From contig NC_003284.9 in assembly GCF_000002985.6 (NCBI RefSeq), forward strand, positions 11,160,001 to 11,224,000: a stretch of DNA of 64,000 bases. Reading direction: 5' to 3'. Positions within the stretch are counted from its first letter, which is position 1; every line of letters starts with the position of its first letter. Positions 28,001 through 39,475 of the stretch are shown piece after piece. The translations under genes were made by a program, and so were the position numbers. A model generated the notes under the pieces. That model was not told the origin of the DNA. It saw nothing but the letters and a program-made list of their open reading frames with translations, and ran no database searches. Source of the DNA: Caenorhabditis elegans. Taxonomy: Eukaryota > Nematoda > Chromadorea > Rhabditida > Rhabditidae.

Positions 28001-29564
28001 TACCATAATCCTGAACTTGGAATGTTTTCTCGAAAACCAGCATCTCATCAATTTTCTTTGATCCATATTCGACAGGTTGTACCTTCAAAAACCAGTCACC
28101 GAAAAATGTGTGCGATGGAATTTCAAGTTGATCAGAAATCATGGAGTCTGTCTCTTCAACACGCTTGACTCGCATCGTTGAAGACTCCACAAACCCTTTT
28201 CCGTTCTGAACAATTTATTTGTTTCTTGTATGTTTCTTTTTTGTTGCGACTGACCACAAGAGTTATGCTAAGATCACCTCGATAGATTGATCCAGAATGC
28301 GTGAGCGGTAAAATACGGACGTTCACTGGAAAAGTTTAGAATACATTCACAATTCGAAATATGTTTTTTTAACTGCTTCGGCAATAGTTTAGGCTATTGA
28401 TTCATTTACCTAATTCCGATTTTCGATAGACGGCTTTATCAATATGTATATGAACATTAAACAAATCCGGACGAACGGGAACATTTTGATCCAATTCGAC
28501 TTCTCCATCGACCTGGAATTTCAAATTTTGTTAAGAATTTGGTAATTTCTCTGATAACTGTCATTCATTCAGTTTTTTTCTCAGGATTCTGAGGAAACAA
28601 CATGACAAGATAAGCTAAAACAAGTTTTTTTTTAACAAAAAAAAAAACTTTTTTTTTGCAGGTTTTGTTAAATGTTTGCGTTTTATATCATACCTACGTG
28701 AAAAACTGAACTGCAATTCAAAAAACAACGCATGAGTCGTGCAAGCCGGCTGCAAGCATGTACCGACCTCCGCCCGGTATATTCTAACGAATTTTTTTTT
28801 CAGAGGCTCGCGAAAACTAGAGAAGTTAGGTTGGCGCGATTGGAGCGCAGATTAAACGCTGATGGAGCGATCTTCTAAAGCGGTTATTTTAAACTTCTTT
28901 TTCAAAAACGGTAATTACTCGCCTGGAGTGGTTAATTTTTCCATTGTGGGTAATCCCAGAAGCTATTATTTTGAACACTTTCACTTAAACTATGGCTTAA
29001 AGAACTTAACTTTTTATCAGAAAAATGTAGAACTGAAAGAACTGACACGCTTATAATAGTTTCAAGACCTACACGTGTCGAATTTCAGAAAAAAAAAGAA
29101 TCTACGCTCTCACTTGTAAGTCTTAACATAAAGACGTAACGATGATAATGCTTTTACTTAGTTCCGTACCCGATATTCTAAAAAAACATTACAAATGCTT
29201 ACCTTAATCACAATATGAGCAAATGATTGACTCGAGCTTGTGTGGAATGAAATTATTTGATGTTCACCTGAAATGTTTTCAAGTGTAATTAAAGTTCAAG
29301 ATGAAAATCAAAACTACAAATCCACCTTGTATTTCTTTGTTTGTTTTTTCTCCTCCGTGATCAATTTGAACAACTGTTTTAACGGACTTTTCCTGAAAGT
29401 TTGAAATTATTGTTGGCCAATGGTTAGTCTGTTTTCACACTTACGTTCACTATTGTGATAACATTTTGTCCGTGTAGTTTAAAAAACGGTGGCAAGACAA
29501 TGACTGGGCTTGTAGTAACTTTGCATGTAATGAATGCAATTATTAAAAATGTCGATAATCTCAT
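4079..29564 (-). CDS. Complement C3/TEP-like secreted protein of the alpha-2-macroglobulin family, lacking the thioester motif
   Basis: Exons in order: 29564-29445, 29392-29326, 29267-29203, 28512-28410, 28325-28255, 28205-28004, 27955-27877, 27751-27646, 16015-15866, 15213-15076, 14447-14274, 14217-14041, 10840-10673, 10444-10280, 9896-9785, 9710-9585, 9497-9356, 9215-9126, 9074-8927, 8876-8605, 8557-8500, 8448-8308, 8139-7944, 7913-7722, 7672-7570, 7524-7287, 7235-7088, 6892-6798, 6247-6029, 5982-5914, 5858-5668, 5623-5536, 5289-5109, 5060-4914, 4607-4383, 4336-4216, 4172-4079. This gives 1,726 residues and all phases fit. Signal peptide MRLSTFLIIAFITCKVTTS; MG1-MG3 residues about 20-300; anaphylatoxin-like cluster (MCTSAG...RC...KC...SC) about 633-675; FPETWLFD hallmark near 735; MG6 to about 890; thioester-type helical domain about 1024-1355; MG8 to about 1560; C345C/NTR-like domain 1581-1726. 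The CGEQ site reads TRSK (1044-1047). The exon 8 donor (GTTAGT) and exon 10 acceptor are weak, and exon 24 may start 15 bases later. The likely role is extracellular, immune or adhesive, but this is inferred. I recall this locus as F13D2.1, CD109/complement-like; the name is from memory. Confidence 0.85.
10841..14040 (-). other. Intron 12 of the complement-like gene (3.2 kb)
   Basis: The sequence between exon 12 (MG4/5) and exon 13 is very AT-rich. It shows no coding exons that fit the flanking phase and no recognisable RNA gene. Both edges have normal splice sites (GTGAGT donor after ...TNFV, TTTTTTTCAG acceptor before IICNSH). Confidence 0.6.
14755..14928. repeat. Short inverted-repeat element (MITE-like)
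   Basis: Terminal inverted repeats of about 20 bp: GGAGTACGGTCAGTGGGAAA at the left, and the reverse complement of the right end reads GGAGTGCGGTCAGGGGAAAA. The element is about 173 bp, AT-rich inside, and sits in the intron between exons 10 and 11 of the complement-like gene. No clear target duplication is seen, so the transposon superfamily cannot be told. Confidence 0.6.
16016..18898. other. Part of complement-like intron 8; upstream region of the first GPCR
   Basis: AT-rich and non-coding as far as I can see. The open frames here (for example 16083-16355 on the plus strand and 16209-16433 on the minus strand) have no family motifs or exon support. It must hold the promoter of the GPCR gene starting at 18899. 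I could not pick out specific sites. Confidence 0.5.
18899..21149 (+). CDS. gnrr-6: GnRH/AKH-receptor-related seven-transmembrane GPCR
   Basis: Nine exons: 18899-19087, 19134-19265, 19319-19429, 19753-19977, 20024-20168, 20221-20282, 20476-20548, 20596-20767, 21056-21149; 400 residues. TM1 ends with GVPANAVIL (GN-type), TM2 has LNITDLLIL, and TM3 begins after the conserved Cys (GGDYACRFYQ) and ends ALDRLRNVIY, so the DRY motif is DRL. Intracellular loop 3 is long and basic (RKKSNRRMRA, then a Ser/Thr run). TM6 has FLFWFPYNALG and TM7 ends NPFLYGFSTGN followed at once by the stop, so there is almost no C-terminal tail. The receptor should couple a neuropeptide signal to G proteins at the plasma membrane; the ligand is unknown. 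It lies antisense within the complement-like gene. aataaa is at 21255. The symbol is recalled, not proven. Confidence 0.85.
21150..25811. other. Long gap between the two nested GPCR genes; no gene supported
   Basis: About 4.7 kb of AT-rich sequence within intron 8 of the complement-like gene. It holds the 3' UTR of the first GPCR, a strong hairpin at 21672-21716, and GC-richer patches (about 22360-22560 and 24180-24370) whose open frames (up to 98 codons) show no protein family and no consistent exon structure. It presumably contains regulatory sequence for the second GPCR. A likely acceptor (attttcag) just before the ATG at 25812 may be a trans-splice site. Confidence 0.5.
21672..21716. repeat. 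Hairpin with 6-bp and 11-bp stems
   Basis: Arms aaaacc / ggtttt enclose, after a two-base internal loop on each side, a perfect 11-bp stem ccagctgtaaa / tttacagctgg with a 9-nt loop. It lies about 500 bp downstream of the first GPCR gene and is too short for a typical microRNA precursor. It could be a fragment of a palindromic repeat. Confidence 0.5.
25812..27471 (+). CDS. gnrr-7: GnRH/AKH-receptor-related seven-transmembrane GPCR, paralogue of the preceding receptor
   Basis: Seven exons: 25812-25957, 26003-26120, 26166-26319, 26553-26901, 26954-27057, 27151-27292, 27339-27471; 381 residues. The 45-bp intron 26121-26165 is in frame and could be read through. I call it spliced because removal restores alignment with the neighbouring receptor (AAVKALWLLQFEWKYGSLWC against YSLGKLIWLITYKWIGGDYAC). 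TM3 ends ALDRYLSVYS with a canonical DRY. TM4 is WIIALIAALPQLIVWETY, matching SWLAALVCSLPQFFLFQT of its neighbour. TM6 is ILWLPYNIISLS and TM7 NPILYS, after which only nine residues remain. Same strand and family as the gene at 18899, so a tandem duplicate, now diverged. The symbol is recalled from memory; the ligand is unknown. Confidence 0.83.
28513..29202. other. Intron 3 of the complement-like gene
   Basis: 690 bp with long A and T runs near 28620-28665 and a GC-richer patch around 28740-28860. The frame at 28862-29056 (64 codons) has no supporting motif. No gene seen. Confidence 0.5.
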
Positions 29565-32500
29565 TTTTCCATTCTTTGAGTGTATTTTTACGAGATCGAT
29601 TATCACCTCTGAAAATATAGGAATAAAATTAATTTCGAAATAGTTAGGAAATCAAAAGAGGAAATAGGAAGAGGAGGTTAGCCGAAAGAAATGCCAAGAG
29701 CAAATAGATGTGGACGGAGGACAACGCAATTGAAAAATGGAAAAAAATAAAGACGGCGATTTGTATTGAACGGTAGTAAAGAAGGAAAAGGACTATAGGA
29801 GGGTATCATTTCGGACAATGCATCATCTTGAATTGACAAAAGAAAAGTGGATCGAAAAACAATACTGCAAGAAAAGTAAAAAGGTTTAGGATGAGTGGCA
29901 TTTTGAAAATCTACTGTGGTAAGCGAGCTCTCTATTTTAAAGGAACAATAAGCTCTTATTTATTAACGGTGTCCAGAAATGAATAAAATAGAAATAAATC
30001 AGAACGTGAGGATATGATGCATTTTTGGCCTTAGAAAATTATTTCTTTGCCTAAAATTGTAATAAAAAATATGATCACAGTAATTTGTTTAATTATAAAA
30101 ATTGTTTGGAGAACAGCTAGTTTATCAGTGCAAAAGAATATTATTAAAATTAAAAAAAAAAACAAAACGGTGTATTGCTCCAGTTATTTTTATAAGGATT
30201 GGTCATAAAAACATACCATATTATTCTAAATGCAAATTTTGTGCAATTTTTGCTTTTTGCAGATTTGGTGGTTTAAAACAGATTCCTAACTGACTTATAA
30301 TTTGACATCAATAAAAAATGTTTACCTATAAACTGAATTGACTGATTTCTTTTGTAAAAATGTCTTCAGAATGAACATGGGATTCTGTAAAGTTTTGAGA
30401 AGAACATAACACTTAAGCTAATTTCATTATTCATATTTTGACAAAAGACACAAAAATATGTATTAGTTTCAAGAACTCGAAATTTAATAATGGTCACATG
30501 ATATTGTTCACTTTAAGTTAAAATCGCAGAAAATGATATACATGCAAACGCAGACAGTGATATAAATGAATATAATGATGTAACAGATAATTGATATCAA
30601 TATGGAGGGCATAATGTACAGACGCGCATAGCGGACAGCAAGACAATCAAAACCATATCTTCTGGAAAATTCGATTCTTGTTGTTGCCGACGAACATGTG
30701 GCAACATACCAAATGGGTGCCAAAAAAGATGTTATCCTAACATTCTCTGCCGTCTCTTCTCTTTTCTTAATCACTAGCGTTCCCGTCAGGCGGGTTGGAT
30801 CTCCTCTCAATTGAATGGAAAAATCCTATCATTTTCTATCACCACGCTTGTTCGTCTATCGATTGTTAGCAATTTTCTTCATTTTGAAATTGAAATATAG
30901 GCTAAGGTAGTTTGTAATTTATACGAAAAAAAGAAGGTATCTCAGAAACATTCACTTCAAATGAGTTGTGTACACTTTCATTGCATCAAAAATGCTTACA
31001 GTTGGGTTAAAAAATGATTTTTTTTTAATTTAAAAATTAATTTAAAAATGTAATTTGACTTGAATATCCGTTCTATTGATAAATTTTTTGGAAATAACAA
31101 ACAACTTTTTAAAGAGTGCTAAAATGTCCAAATATGATAGTACAATTTTTCAATAAAATTTGGAAATTTGATTTTATTTCGAGTCAAAAAATAATGTCAA
31201 CTCAGTTTTGCCTATTATTGAAAAGCCGTCAATCAAATAATTGCCTTCTTCTATTTTTTTGTTTTAATTCTGTTTGAAATAATATTATTTCAGCATTATA
31301 GGAATTTGAATTACGACATTGCTTTATGCTTCTTCAAAAATAGTGCAAATTCAGTTTCCATCATCTTTTACTCGAAATAAAAAATTTTCGAAAACTGGTC
31401 GAAAAGTATTTGGTCATTTTAGTGCTTTTAATCCACTAAACAATATGCGCCGGTTTTGCTCGGACAATCATTAGTTTCATTTCAGAAACAAACTTGAATT
31501 TTAACTTACCGCATTTTACGTTACCGGTGTTGATTTTGAATGAATTTTTTCTGAATGGAAATAAGATGTCATAGATTTATTGTTTCCGGTTTAATAACGT
31601 TTCTTATAAAATTTAAAAGCACGTTTCCTAGATGTCCTAAAAGTAATGTTCATTATGAATTGTTACATAAATTTATCTGAGTCATCACTCACACAAGATT
31701 TGCTTTTTTTTTTAAATAAAAACAATTGTAACATCAAAAAAAAATCAAAAAAATTAAAAACTTCCTAGTTGGATATTGAAAATGAAAGGCATTTTGTGAT
31801 TAGAAATTTTGCAAAATGATATTGTCTCCATCCTTTGTTATGAAAAACGGCAAAGTGTATATTATCAATGTGCTCACAATTTTATAAACATTATGACGGC
31901 ATGTGGGAATGCGAATGACTAGAATCTAAAACTCCAATTGAAAAGATTTGATGAAATTTGACGTTAAAAAAATCAGAAAGTGAACGATAAATGTTTTGCT
32001 TCTTGGTATTTAGTGGAGAGTAAAAAGAAATAAGTGTGTGTGTGAGGAGTATGACTCATCGATTGGCCAAACTTCACGGCAATTATCGAGAAAGTTTTGT
32101 GTGTGGCGATGGTGGTGGCAATGAGACAGGAGAATGAAATGAGATTCCTTGGATTCTGTCTACCAGGTCAATTACCTTTGATTATTTGAAAGAAAGAAGA
32201 AAGTGTCAGAGGAAACTAGATCAAAAATCACGGCAAAAGCGTGTCTGAATGGAAAGGGCATCTCTGTAATTTGAGAAGACAGGCTTGAGAAAATGGAGAA
32301 GCCTGAACAACGAAATTGAAAACTGGGAAGAAAATTGATATGATTTTTTTTCCGAATATCGGGAATCTGAAATTTGAAGATCAAAAAGTGGGATTATTGA
32401 TCCCTTCGTGATTTTTTCAGAACTAAACAGCTGACTTGATTAATCAGGTTCAGTTGGTGAACAGAGGTCGAATGAAAGATGGCTAAGGTGAAATGTTTAT

Positions 32501-32831
32501 TCAATTACACTGAATAAATATTACAATGAATGTATAAAAATCTTTGTTATAAAAATGGATGGTAGTGGTCAATTTTGATGGCGCTGAGCAAACAGAGCTT
32601 GGTACGACTCAGAGAAGGTAAGAATGGAACAAAACAAAAAAATGAAAGCATATTTAATAATGAGAGAGACAATTACAAAAAAAAACAAGGAGATCCAATC
32701 AAAGAACTCTTTTTGGTGATTTTCAAGGGAGTTAATTTAGTTGTTTGTTAAAATGAAATAGCGACAATTACCGGTAAAAAGAGTGAAAAACAATTGAAGA
32801 TTGAGAAAAGTTATTTGAAAACAAATTACAT
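29565..32831. other. Intergenic region between the complement-like and Kunitz genes
   Basis: Holds the 5' leader and promoter of the complement-like gene (an acceptor TATTTTCAG ending near 29609 on the minus strand, 45 bp before its ATG, may be an SL1 trans-splice site) and the 3' UTR of the Kunitz gene (AATAAA on the minus strand at 32496-32501). A more GC-rich island lies at about 30590-30830, with a 100-codon minus-strand frame that ends in a hydrophobic stretch but has no other support. Confidence 0.5.
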
Positions 32832-35800
32832 TTACAATCTATGTCTTCTCTTGTATTCTTTACAGCAGATTTCAGTACATCTTTGCAGAGAATGGAAGTT
32901 GTTCAATGTTCCTTCACACCCTCCATATTGATATTCAACACAAGTATCTGTGTTCGCATCATAACCATATCGCTTCTCAAAGTTATTGCATGGTCCCGAG
33001 TCGCGAGCTGAGAGGCAGAAATCCATTGGGTCCTGAAAATAAAAAAATAAATGATAACTTTCTCCATGATAAGCGTGTAGTGCCGTTTGATCCGTATTTG
33101 TTCTCAACCTGTTTCACTCTTTTTCAAACTTTTCACTCTGGAAAAGCTTACCTGGCAACAAATGGAAACATTGAACTCAGAAGACATGTGGCAAATAAAT
33201 CCTTCCGGACATCCCTTGTCAATACCGCACGAGGTTACTGTTGATCCCTCAATCAATGGAATTCCATGCGGACAATAATTTCTGTATTCTGGACATGCTT
33301 CCATACAAGTATTTTGACTAATGAAGTTGTTTTCGTTTCCAGCAACTCCTCCGTATGTAAATGGAGCACATCTGTTTTGTTTGCGATCGAAGAACCATCT
33401 TGGCAAGTCTTCTGATCCTGTTCCTTCCTCTACGGCTTGATCACACGGGTCGATTTCTGAATTCAATAATAAAATAAGTGTCTAATAATAAATGGAATTC
33501 ACGCATACTTCTCTTAGGGCAGCACAGCGTAGTGAGAGCACTAGATCCAACGTGACAGTACGAATTTTGTGGGCAGCTGTTAACTCTCTGTCCACCAGTA
33601 CACAACATTCTTTCTCCGGTGGTGTCAACCAACGGATCACCATAACCGCACGGATTCATTTCCTTGCAAGACTGTCGGCACGACTGTTTGGTCAGGAAGT
33701 TGTTTGAGTTTCCTTTCATTCCCTTGTAAACAAATGGACGACACATTTGAATTCCTCCATCAAAGAACCAACGCTCGAGTTTCTCAACTCCTTGACCAAC
33801 CTCTAATGGGAGATCACATGGACGACGGGCTGGAAATAGAATGCAAAATTGAACAGTTGCGTGAACTAAATGATATCTCTCTAGTAGTCTACTCACTTCC
33901 AGGGCAACAGTTGGTTGTCTCGGGGGCACCTCCAACATGACAATAATATCCGTTTGGACATGTGTCTTCTCCGCCGCAAATGACTGGTTCTTTTTGCAAA
34001 CTAAGCAGTGGTTCTCCCAAGCTGCAAGGGTTTGGAAGTACTGGACAAACAAGACCGCAATCTTCAAGAGTCAAAAAGTTGTTGGCATTTCCCTTCTGTC
34101 CTTCGTAGCTGAAATCGCGGCATCGGCGAGTTTCTTTGTCATAGTAGTATCTTGTAATTGAAAATCCTCCTGTTCCAGTAGCCAATGCTTGTTGGCACGG
34201 GTCACCATCTATGAATATATATTTTAGATAGAGTTAAAATTTTTAGAACAAACATACGTTTTGGACAACAATAATTCTCCGATCCTTCAACTCCAATGTG
34301 ACAGAAATGGGTGGATGGACATCTCTCATCAGGAGAGCACAACTTTGGTTTAGTGCCAATCAAGAGCGGTTTTCCATTGCCGCATGGATTCTCAAATACT
34401 GGACAAACTGACAAGCAGTCTTCCTGTGTTAGGAACATATTCTGATTTCCTCCTTCTCCGCTGTAAATGAACTTGACACATTTGTTGAGGTTTTTGTCAA
34501 AGTGCCATCTTGTCAGATGAGAGTTTCCGTAACCCTTCGTCATTGTGAGTTCACACGTATTCTGAACAGCAGAGCAGCACACAGTTGTGTCTGGAGTTAT
34601 TCCGACGTGGCACCAGTGCGAGCTTGGGCATGGCGAACTTGGGCTGCATGTGCGTGGCTCGTTGGTAGGTGTCATAAGCATTGTTCCTGATCCACATGGA
34701 TTTTTGCATTCTCTTTTACACTTAGATTCACATTGTTGTTTTGTGAGGAAGTTGTTCTGGTTTCCTTTAGCTCCATTGTAAGCAAAAGACTTGCACTGTC
34801 TATTGCATGACTTATCTGCTGGGTCAGCGTACCATCTTGTGAGATTCGCGGTTCCTTCTCCGGAAAACATTGGAAGAGAGCATGGATCTGGGGAAGCTCC
34901 TGGACAGCATACTGAAGATTCTTTGGAAGCTCCAATATGGCACCAATGTCCGGCACTGCATTCAGTTCCATTTGAGTTTTCCATTCCACATTCCTTCTTT
35001 TGAGCATAATTAACTGGGACAGGGCATGGGTTATCCCACTCTAAAATACAATGTAAAATCTTAAATAACGAAGTATTTGTTGAAAGTTCCTACTTTGACA
35101 TTTTTCTTGGCATTGTGTATATGACAAGAAGTTGTTCTCATTGCCCTTGGTACCCTTGTACATGAACTCTGTGCATCGCTTTGAGAAAGTGTTATAGTAG
35201 AATCTCTTGAGGAGGGCTTTACCCTGTCCGACGTTTATCGAGAGTAAGCACGGATCGGTTACTGTAAAATTAAAATAAATAGAGCCTTGGCGAGAGGTAG
35301 AGAACAAATAGAGTAAACGTTTGACAAAAAAAAATGCTCACGTCCACTGTTCTCACAGCAAGCAGTAAGTTCCGGGTTCTCGCCAATATGACAGTAATAG
35401 CCGTTCGGGCACATTGAATCATCGTTCGGTCCGCAAATAATACGAGATCCATTCTTATATTTAGCAGCGTTACTGAATTTGCATGGGTTTGCCTCATCAG
35501 TCACAGTTTCTAAAAAATCAAGAGTGATAATATTATGTGATATTGTTAAGTACTGAAGTAAAATCTAAACCTGTTTCACATGCATCCACACATTGAGCTT
35601 TGGTGACAAAATTATTAGCGTTTCCACGGATCCCCTTGTATAAGAAACGTCTACATTCTTTGGCCTGATTATCAAAATACCATCTAGCTACAAGTTCATC
35701 TCCCTCTCCAGTGTCCCTTCTCTGAGCACATCTGTCTTCCGAAGAAACTAATGGGCAACAAGCGGTAGTGGAGAAAGATGCTCCTGTGTGACAATAGTGA

Positions 35801-36834
35801 TCTTCTGGGCATCCTCCGTTTGGTTGGTTCAAGTAGTTGCATGAGATTGGAGTGGAGAATTCGTTGAGAAGTGGCTGGCCGACGGCGCATGGGTTGAAGT
35901 ATTCTGCAAACGGTGGAGGGAAAGGTGTGAAGATGCATTTTGATATAACGGGAGTCGCAACTACTACTATATATCTATTTGTTTGTTTATTATTGACACA
36001 TAATTATCTTTTAAGTGGTTGCTTTGAAACGCAATGAAACGCGTTCAAATTGTCGGCGGCTTGGTCAGTTTGGTTGAACTGTTCGATCACGCAGACAAAC
36101 ATTACAAAAAATGCTGGGTTGGGTGGGTGGTTTGGTTGCAGGCAAAAAACTTACTGGCTTTTGATGTTTGTTTGCGCTCCGGACGCAAGTACTTTGTTGT
36201 TGGTGCAACAGTAGTCTCCGGTGCTGGAGTGGGGTCTGTATGTGATGGAGCCATAGACGGCGTGGATTCTGGAGCTGGAGTTTCAAGAGTGGTAGTTGTA
36301 GTTGGTGGCTAAAAAATAGAGAATGGAGATAAAGAATTACTAACTATTGTTCTGCTTACCTGAGTAGTAGTTTCAGTGATTAGAACTTGTTGTGTTGTGA
36401 TAGGAGCTCCAACAGTTGGTCTAGGGTAAGTGATTGGGGGAAGAGTGCTTGGTGGCGGAGTTGGCAGTGTTGGAAGTGGTGGAGCTGGATTAACCACTGG
36501 CCTAATGGGACCTGGTGCAGACGGAATAGTTCTAATTTGTACTTGAACATTTGGCCGGATATCTGTTATATGAATATGACAAAAAACGAAACTATGTCGA
36601 CTTACTTGTTGGTCTGACATTCCACCTGTATCTAGTCTGTTGATTACATCTGTTTTGACAATTAGTTCTTACTGGATAATACATTGTTCTCTGTTGTTGT
36701 GGTTGCATAACAGGTCGCATCTGTTGTTGCATATAATACTAGAAAAATGTGGTTGTTGTAATTCATCTTTCTTATTATTTTACCTGTGATAAAACCAACG
36801 GCACCAAGGCCACTATGAAGAGCAGCAGTCTCAT
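32832..36834 (-). CDS. Secreted multi-Kunitz protein with alternating Cys-rich (lustrin-type) modules
   Basis: Twelve exons: 36834-36784, 36738-36606, 36562-36360, 36308-36155, 35903-35571, 35509-35342, 35261-35094, 35040-34258, 34208-33897, 33829-33509, 33456-33152, 33032-32832; 1,043 residues. MRLLLFIVALVPLVLSQ is a signal peptide. A Gln-rich then Pro/Thr-rich linker (about residues 20-180) leads to repeated units: a Cys-rich module (NPC...CP..YYCH.G...TTxCCP) followed by a Kunitz domain (RWYFD...CRxFxYKGxxGNxNNF...C...C). I count eight Kunitz domains. Seven lack the second and fourth cysteines; only the last (SGPCNNF...YGGCEG) has all six. The protein is probably extracellular or cuticular; classical protease inhibition is likely limited to the last domain. 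The acceptor tttacag lies 7 bp before the ATG, suggesting trans-splicing. I recall the locus as C34F6.1. Confidence 0.9.
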
Positions 36835-39475
36835 GGCTTCGCTGTAAAATGAGTAAATTTAAAATGAATCTAGTGGATATGAGAAGCAAATCGGAAGCCA
36901 AAAGTGCTTGGTGATCCGAGTGTAGGTCAACTTCGTGAAATGAGTGACCGCTGGCCGGAAATGTAAACAGGGTGGTCGAACTCCTTGTGGGGAGGAGCTG
37001 ACGGCGCGCGGGGCGGGAGCTTGATCTAAAAAATGGCTCGCAGGTACAAGGTACCGTGTTTTGTGAAAGGGAAAATGAAAATAGAAAGAGGAAAATGGAG
37101 TTCTTAACACTTAAAGGTCAGGTAAAAAGCTCAAACAAACAAAAGTAGGGATTTCGAAACACTGCTGGTAAAAACCTAGAACAAAAATGATATAATCATG
37201 TTTTTGAAATTGGGGGTTCAATTTTAATAGCTCAAACTGCTCTTATTATTTGGATTATAGTCTATGTGTCCTCCAACAAAAAACATCGCATAATTTTATT
37301 ATTTCAAAAAACGTTGTAGTGCCACTTTGCAAAATAAGTTCATGCAATCAAATTTGTTTTTAACCTGAAAATTGAATTTGTTTTTATTCAATACCAATTT
37401 TTAATTTATTAAGTGTATCAATTGTTGCGTCCCTATTTTAAAGCAGGAGTCATTTTGACACCATAATCACTAATTTAGATGCAATTATACATACATCTTT
37501 AGTATTTCTGATTGCAAACTATTATACATAATAACAAAACCGTTCGAAAATTAGTGTTCCATTTTTTGTTTGAATTGCAAAAACTTTCGAAATTTAGTAT
37601 ACAGCTACATTAATAGAAAAAAAAACAATTTTTATCATTACCACCCGCGCAATAAACTTAAATTCATTGCACAATCTCTATGTACTTCCCGTCTGTCCAG
37701 TTCAAAGTTTGATAATTCTCGTAAAGTCGCCCGCTCCCAAAAGCTTCTCCCTGTCCACGTCCGTTTTTGACATGTAGTGGACATTGTCGCGCCCCGGTGC
37801 TTACCTATTTCTCTTTACATTCCGCTGTTTCTCGTCGTCATACAGACAGCTAACTCAAGACGTACGCCGAAAAAAGAGTTGTGCTCTCCCCCTCTGGATA
37901 AACATTGACCTAAATGACAACTATTTTGCTCTGCGTGACACTTATACTAACTGCTTTGTTTGGACTTCGTCATCACTTAAGTTTTAAAAAATTGATAAGA
38001 AGTTATCGTGATCAAGTGTGGTACACGTTGGAAAATATGTATTCAGAATAGTGTTTGAATGTCAACGTTGTTAATAACCAGTCTGGAATTAATGTTGAAT
38101 GTTGAAATTGTATTGTAACTCTGGAGTGTGTAGTAAAGTATTAGCCGTACACATATTTGGAACTGAAAGGCTTCTCGAACCGTTCTTCTTCAAAATATAC
38201 TTTAAAACAAGTATTTTGGAGTATAAGGTCTACAATTTGTGGATCGCTGTTTTCAAATATTCCAAGTGAAATCTAAAAAGCAATTCAAAATTTTCTTTAA
38301 AAACCACCCGTAATAAATATTTTTTAAGACTAAGCCAATATATGAAAAAAGAAATAATGTAATTAAATACTTATTTTTTATAATCTTTACTGATTTTTGT
38401 CTGTGTTTTATACGTGTAACACAAAAAGTGAACACTGAAACAGTAATTTCTCAAACATCGAAACATCACTCTCGAAGAACTAAGTTCTTGTCCCACTTCC
38501 TTTTTGGCATTTCCAAGTAATCGAAAGTAGCCGTAGTGGCAGGAACTATCCACAGCTATTATCACCGATCATCATCAAAAAGGGGGTTCTCTGGCGTTTT
38601 TTGTGTCCTCAAGTCAATTTCATTTTTCTGCACGCTTCTCTGTTCACACTGCGAACCTAAAGTTCGCATACTCTTTCGTTTGGTTTTTTTACTTCGCGCC
38701 CGCGCCAGTTTACACTTTTACTTGCTGGTTTCATATATCGTTCAGGATTACCGAAAACGAAGACGTCGACGACGACGGAGAAGAAAAAGGTGAAAGAAGA
38801 GACGAAGGAATTGAGTGATGGCAACTGATTGTCGTTGACATTGCTACTAGCGAATGTTCTATTACTGCTTTTTGATTGAAACAAAAAAATCAGGAAACCG
38901 GTTAAAAACAACAACAGTTGGCTTTCTGAAATTGATAAAAACGGTTTAGGTTGGGAAGCATGGAAATTATTACACTTCAAAGAGTTCAGGAACAACAAAT
39001 TGAACATTTGTTTAAAGCAAACTCCAAACATTTCTGTTTGTTCAAAATATGATATTCCTAAGAATCAAAAAACATTTCTGAAGTTAAAAATGTTGATTTT
39101 TTATCTTTATTCAAAAAAAGTGTATTTAATCAAATTGTTAAAAACTGCTTGAGACCGATTTTCAAAATCATTGAAAACTCATTGCATTTTTTTTCTTTCC
39201 CCTTAGTTTTGACGAACTGATCTCAATTTTTTCCTTCGACTTTTTTCAGTAATTACGGTAGAAACCGACTAGATTTCAAAAATGATAAGCAGTAATTGGG
39301 AAAGTTGTCGCGGCTACCCTCCGAAGGTGATGCGTGCATTGGAGAGACAACGAGTGTAAGAGACCGACGCAAAAAAAATCCACAAAGTTTAAGAAGGCGT
39401 GGCAAACTTCCTTCTTCCGTTTGATGGTAAGTATAAATAGGTGACTGACCAATTGTAGAACCACATTCCGGTGCA
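36835..39475. other. Divergent intergenic region between the Kunitz gene and the first collagen
   Basis: Contains the promoters of both genes. The stretch 36940-37070 is unusually GC-rich for the window (CCGCGCGCC-like). The stretch 38530-38820 ends in a purine-rich GA/GAC run that could be read as acidic codons, but no gene model holds. The conserved collagen promoter block is listed separately. Confidence 0.5.
39281..39439 (+). promoter_or_regulatory. Proximal promoter of the first collagen
   Basis: Three blocks recur in the same order before the second collagen: a GATA-type site in aatgataagcagtaattg (39281), a block at 39369-39416 running from aaaatccacaaagtttaag into aaggcgtggcaaa, and the TATA box tataaata at 39432-39439, 37 bp before the ATG. 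Conservation between the duplicates, whose other upstream sequence differs, is the evidence for function. The GATA-like site would fit an epidermal gene. Confidence 0.6.

Noticed and set aside
30508..30810. 100-codon minus-strand frame with a hydrophobic end
   Set aside because: No family, no splice support, and the hydrophobic part comes from AT-rich sequence (ATAT-type codons).
33492..35003. Plus-strand frames opposite the Kunitz gene
   Set aside because: They are shadows of the minus-strand exons, which have signal peptide, cysteine patterns and consistent phases.
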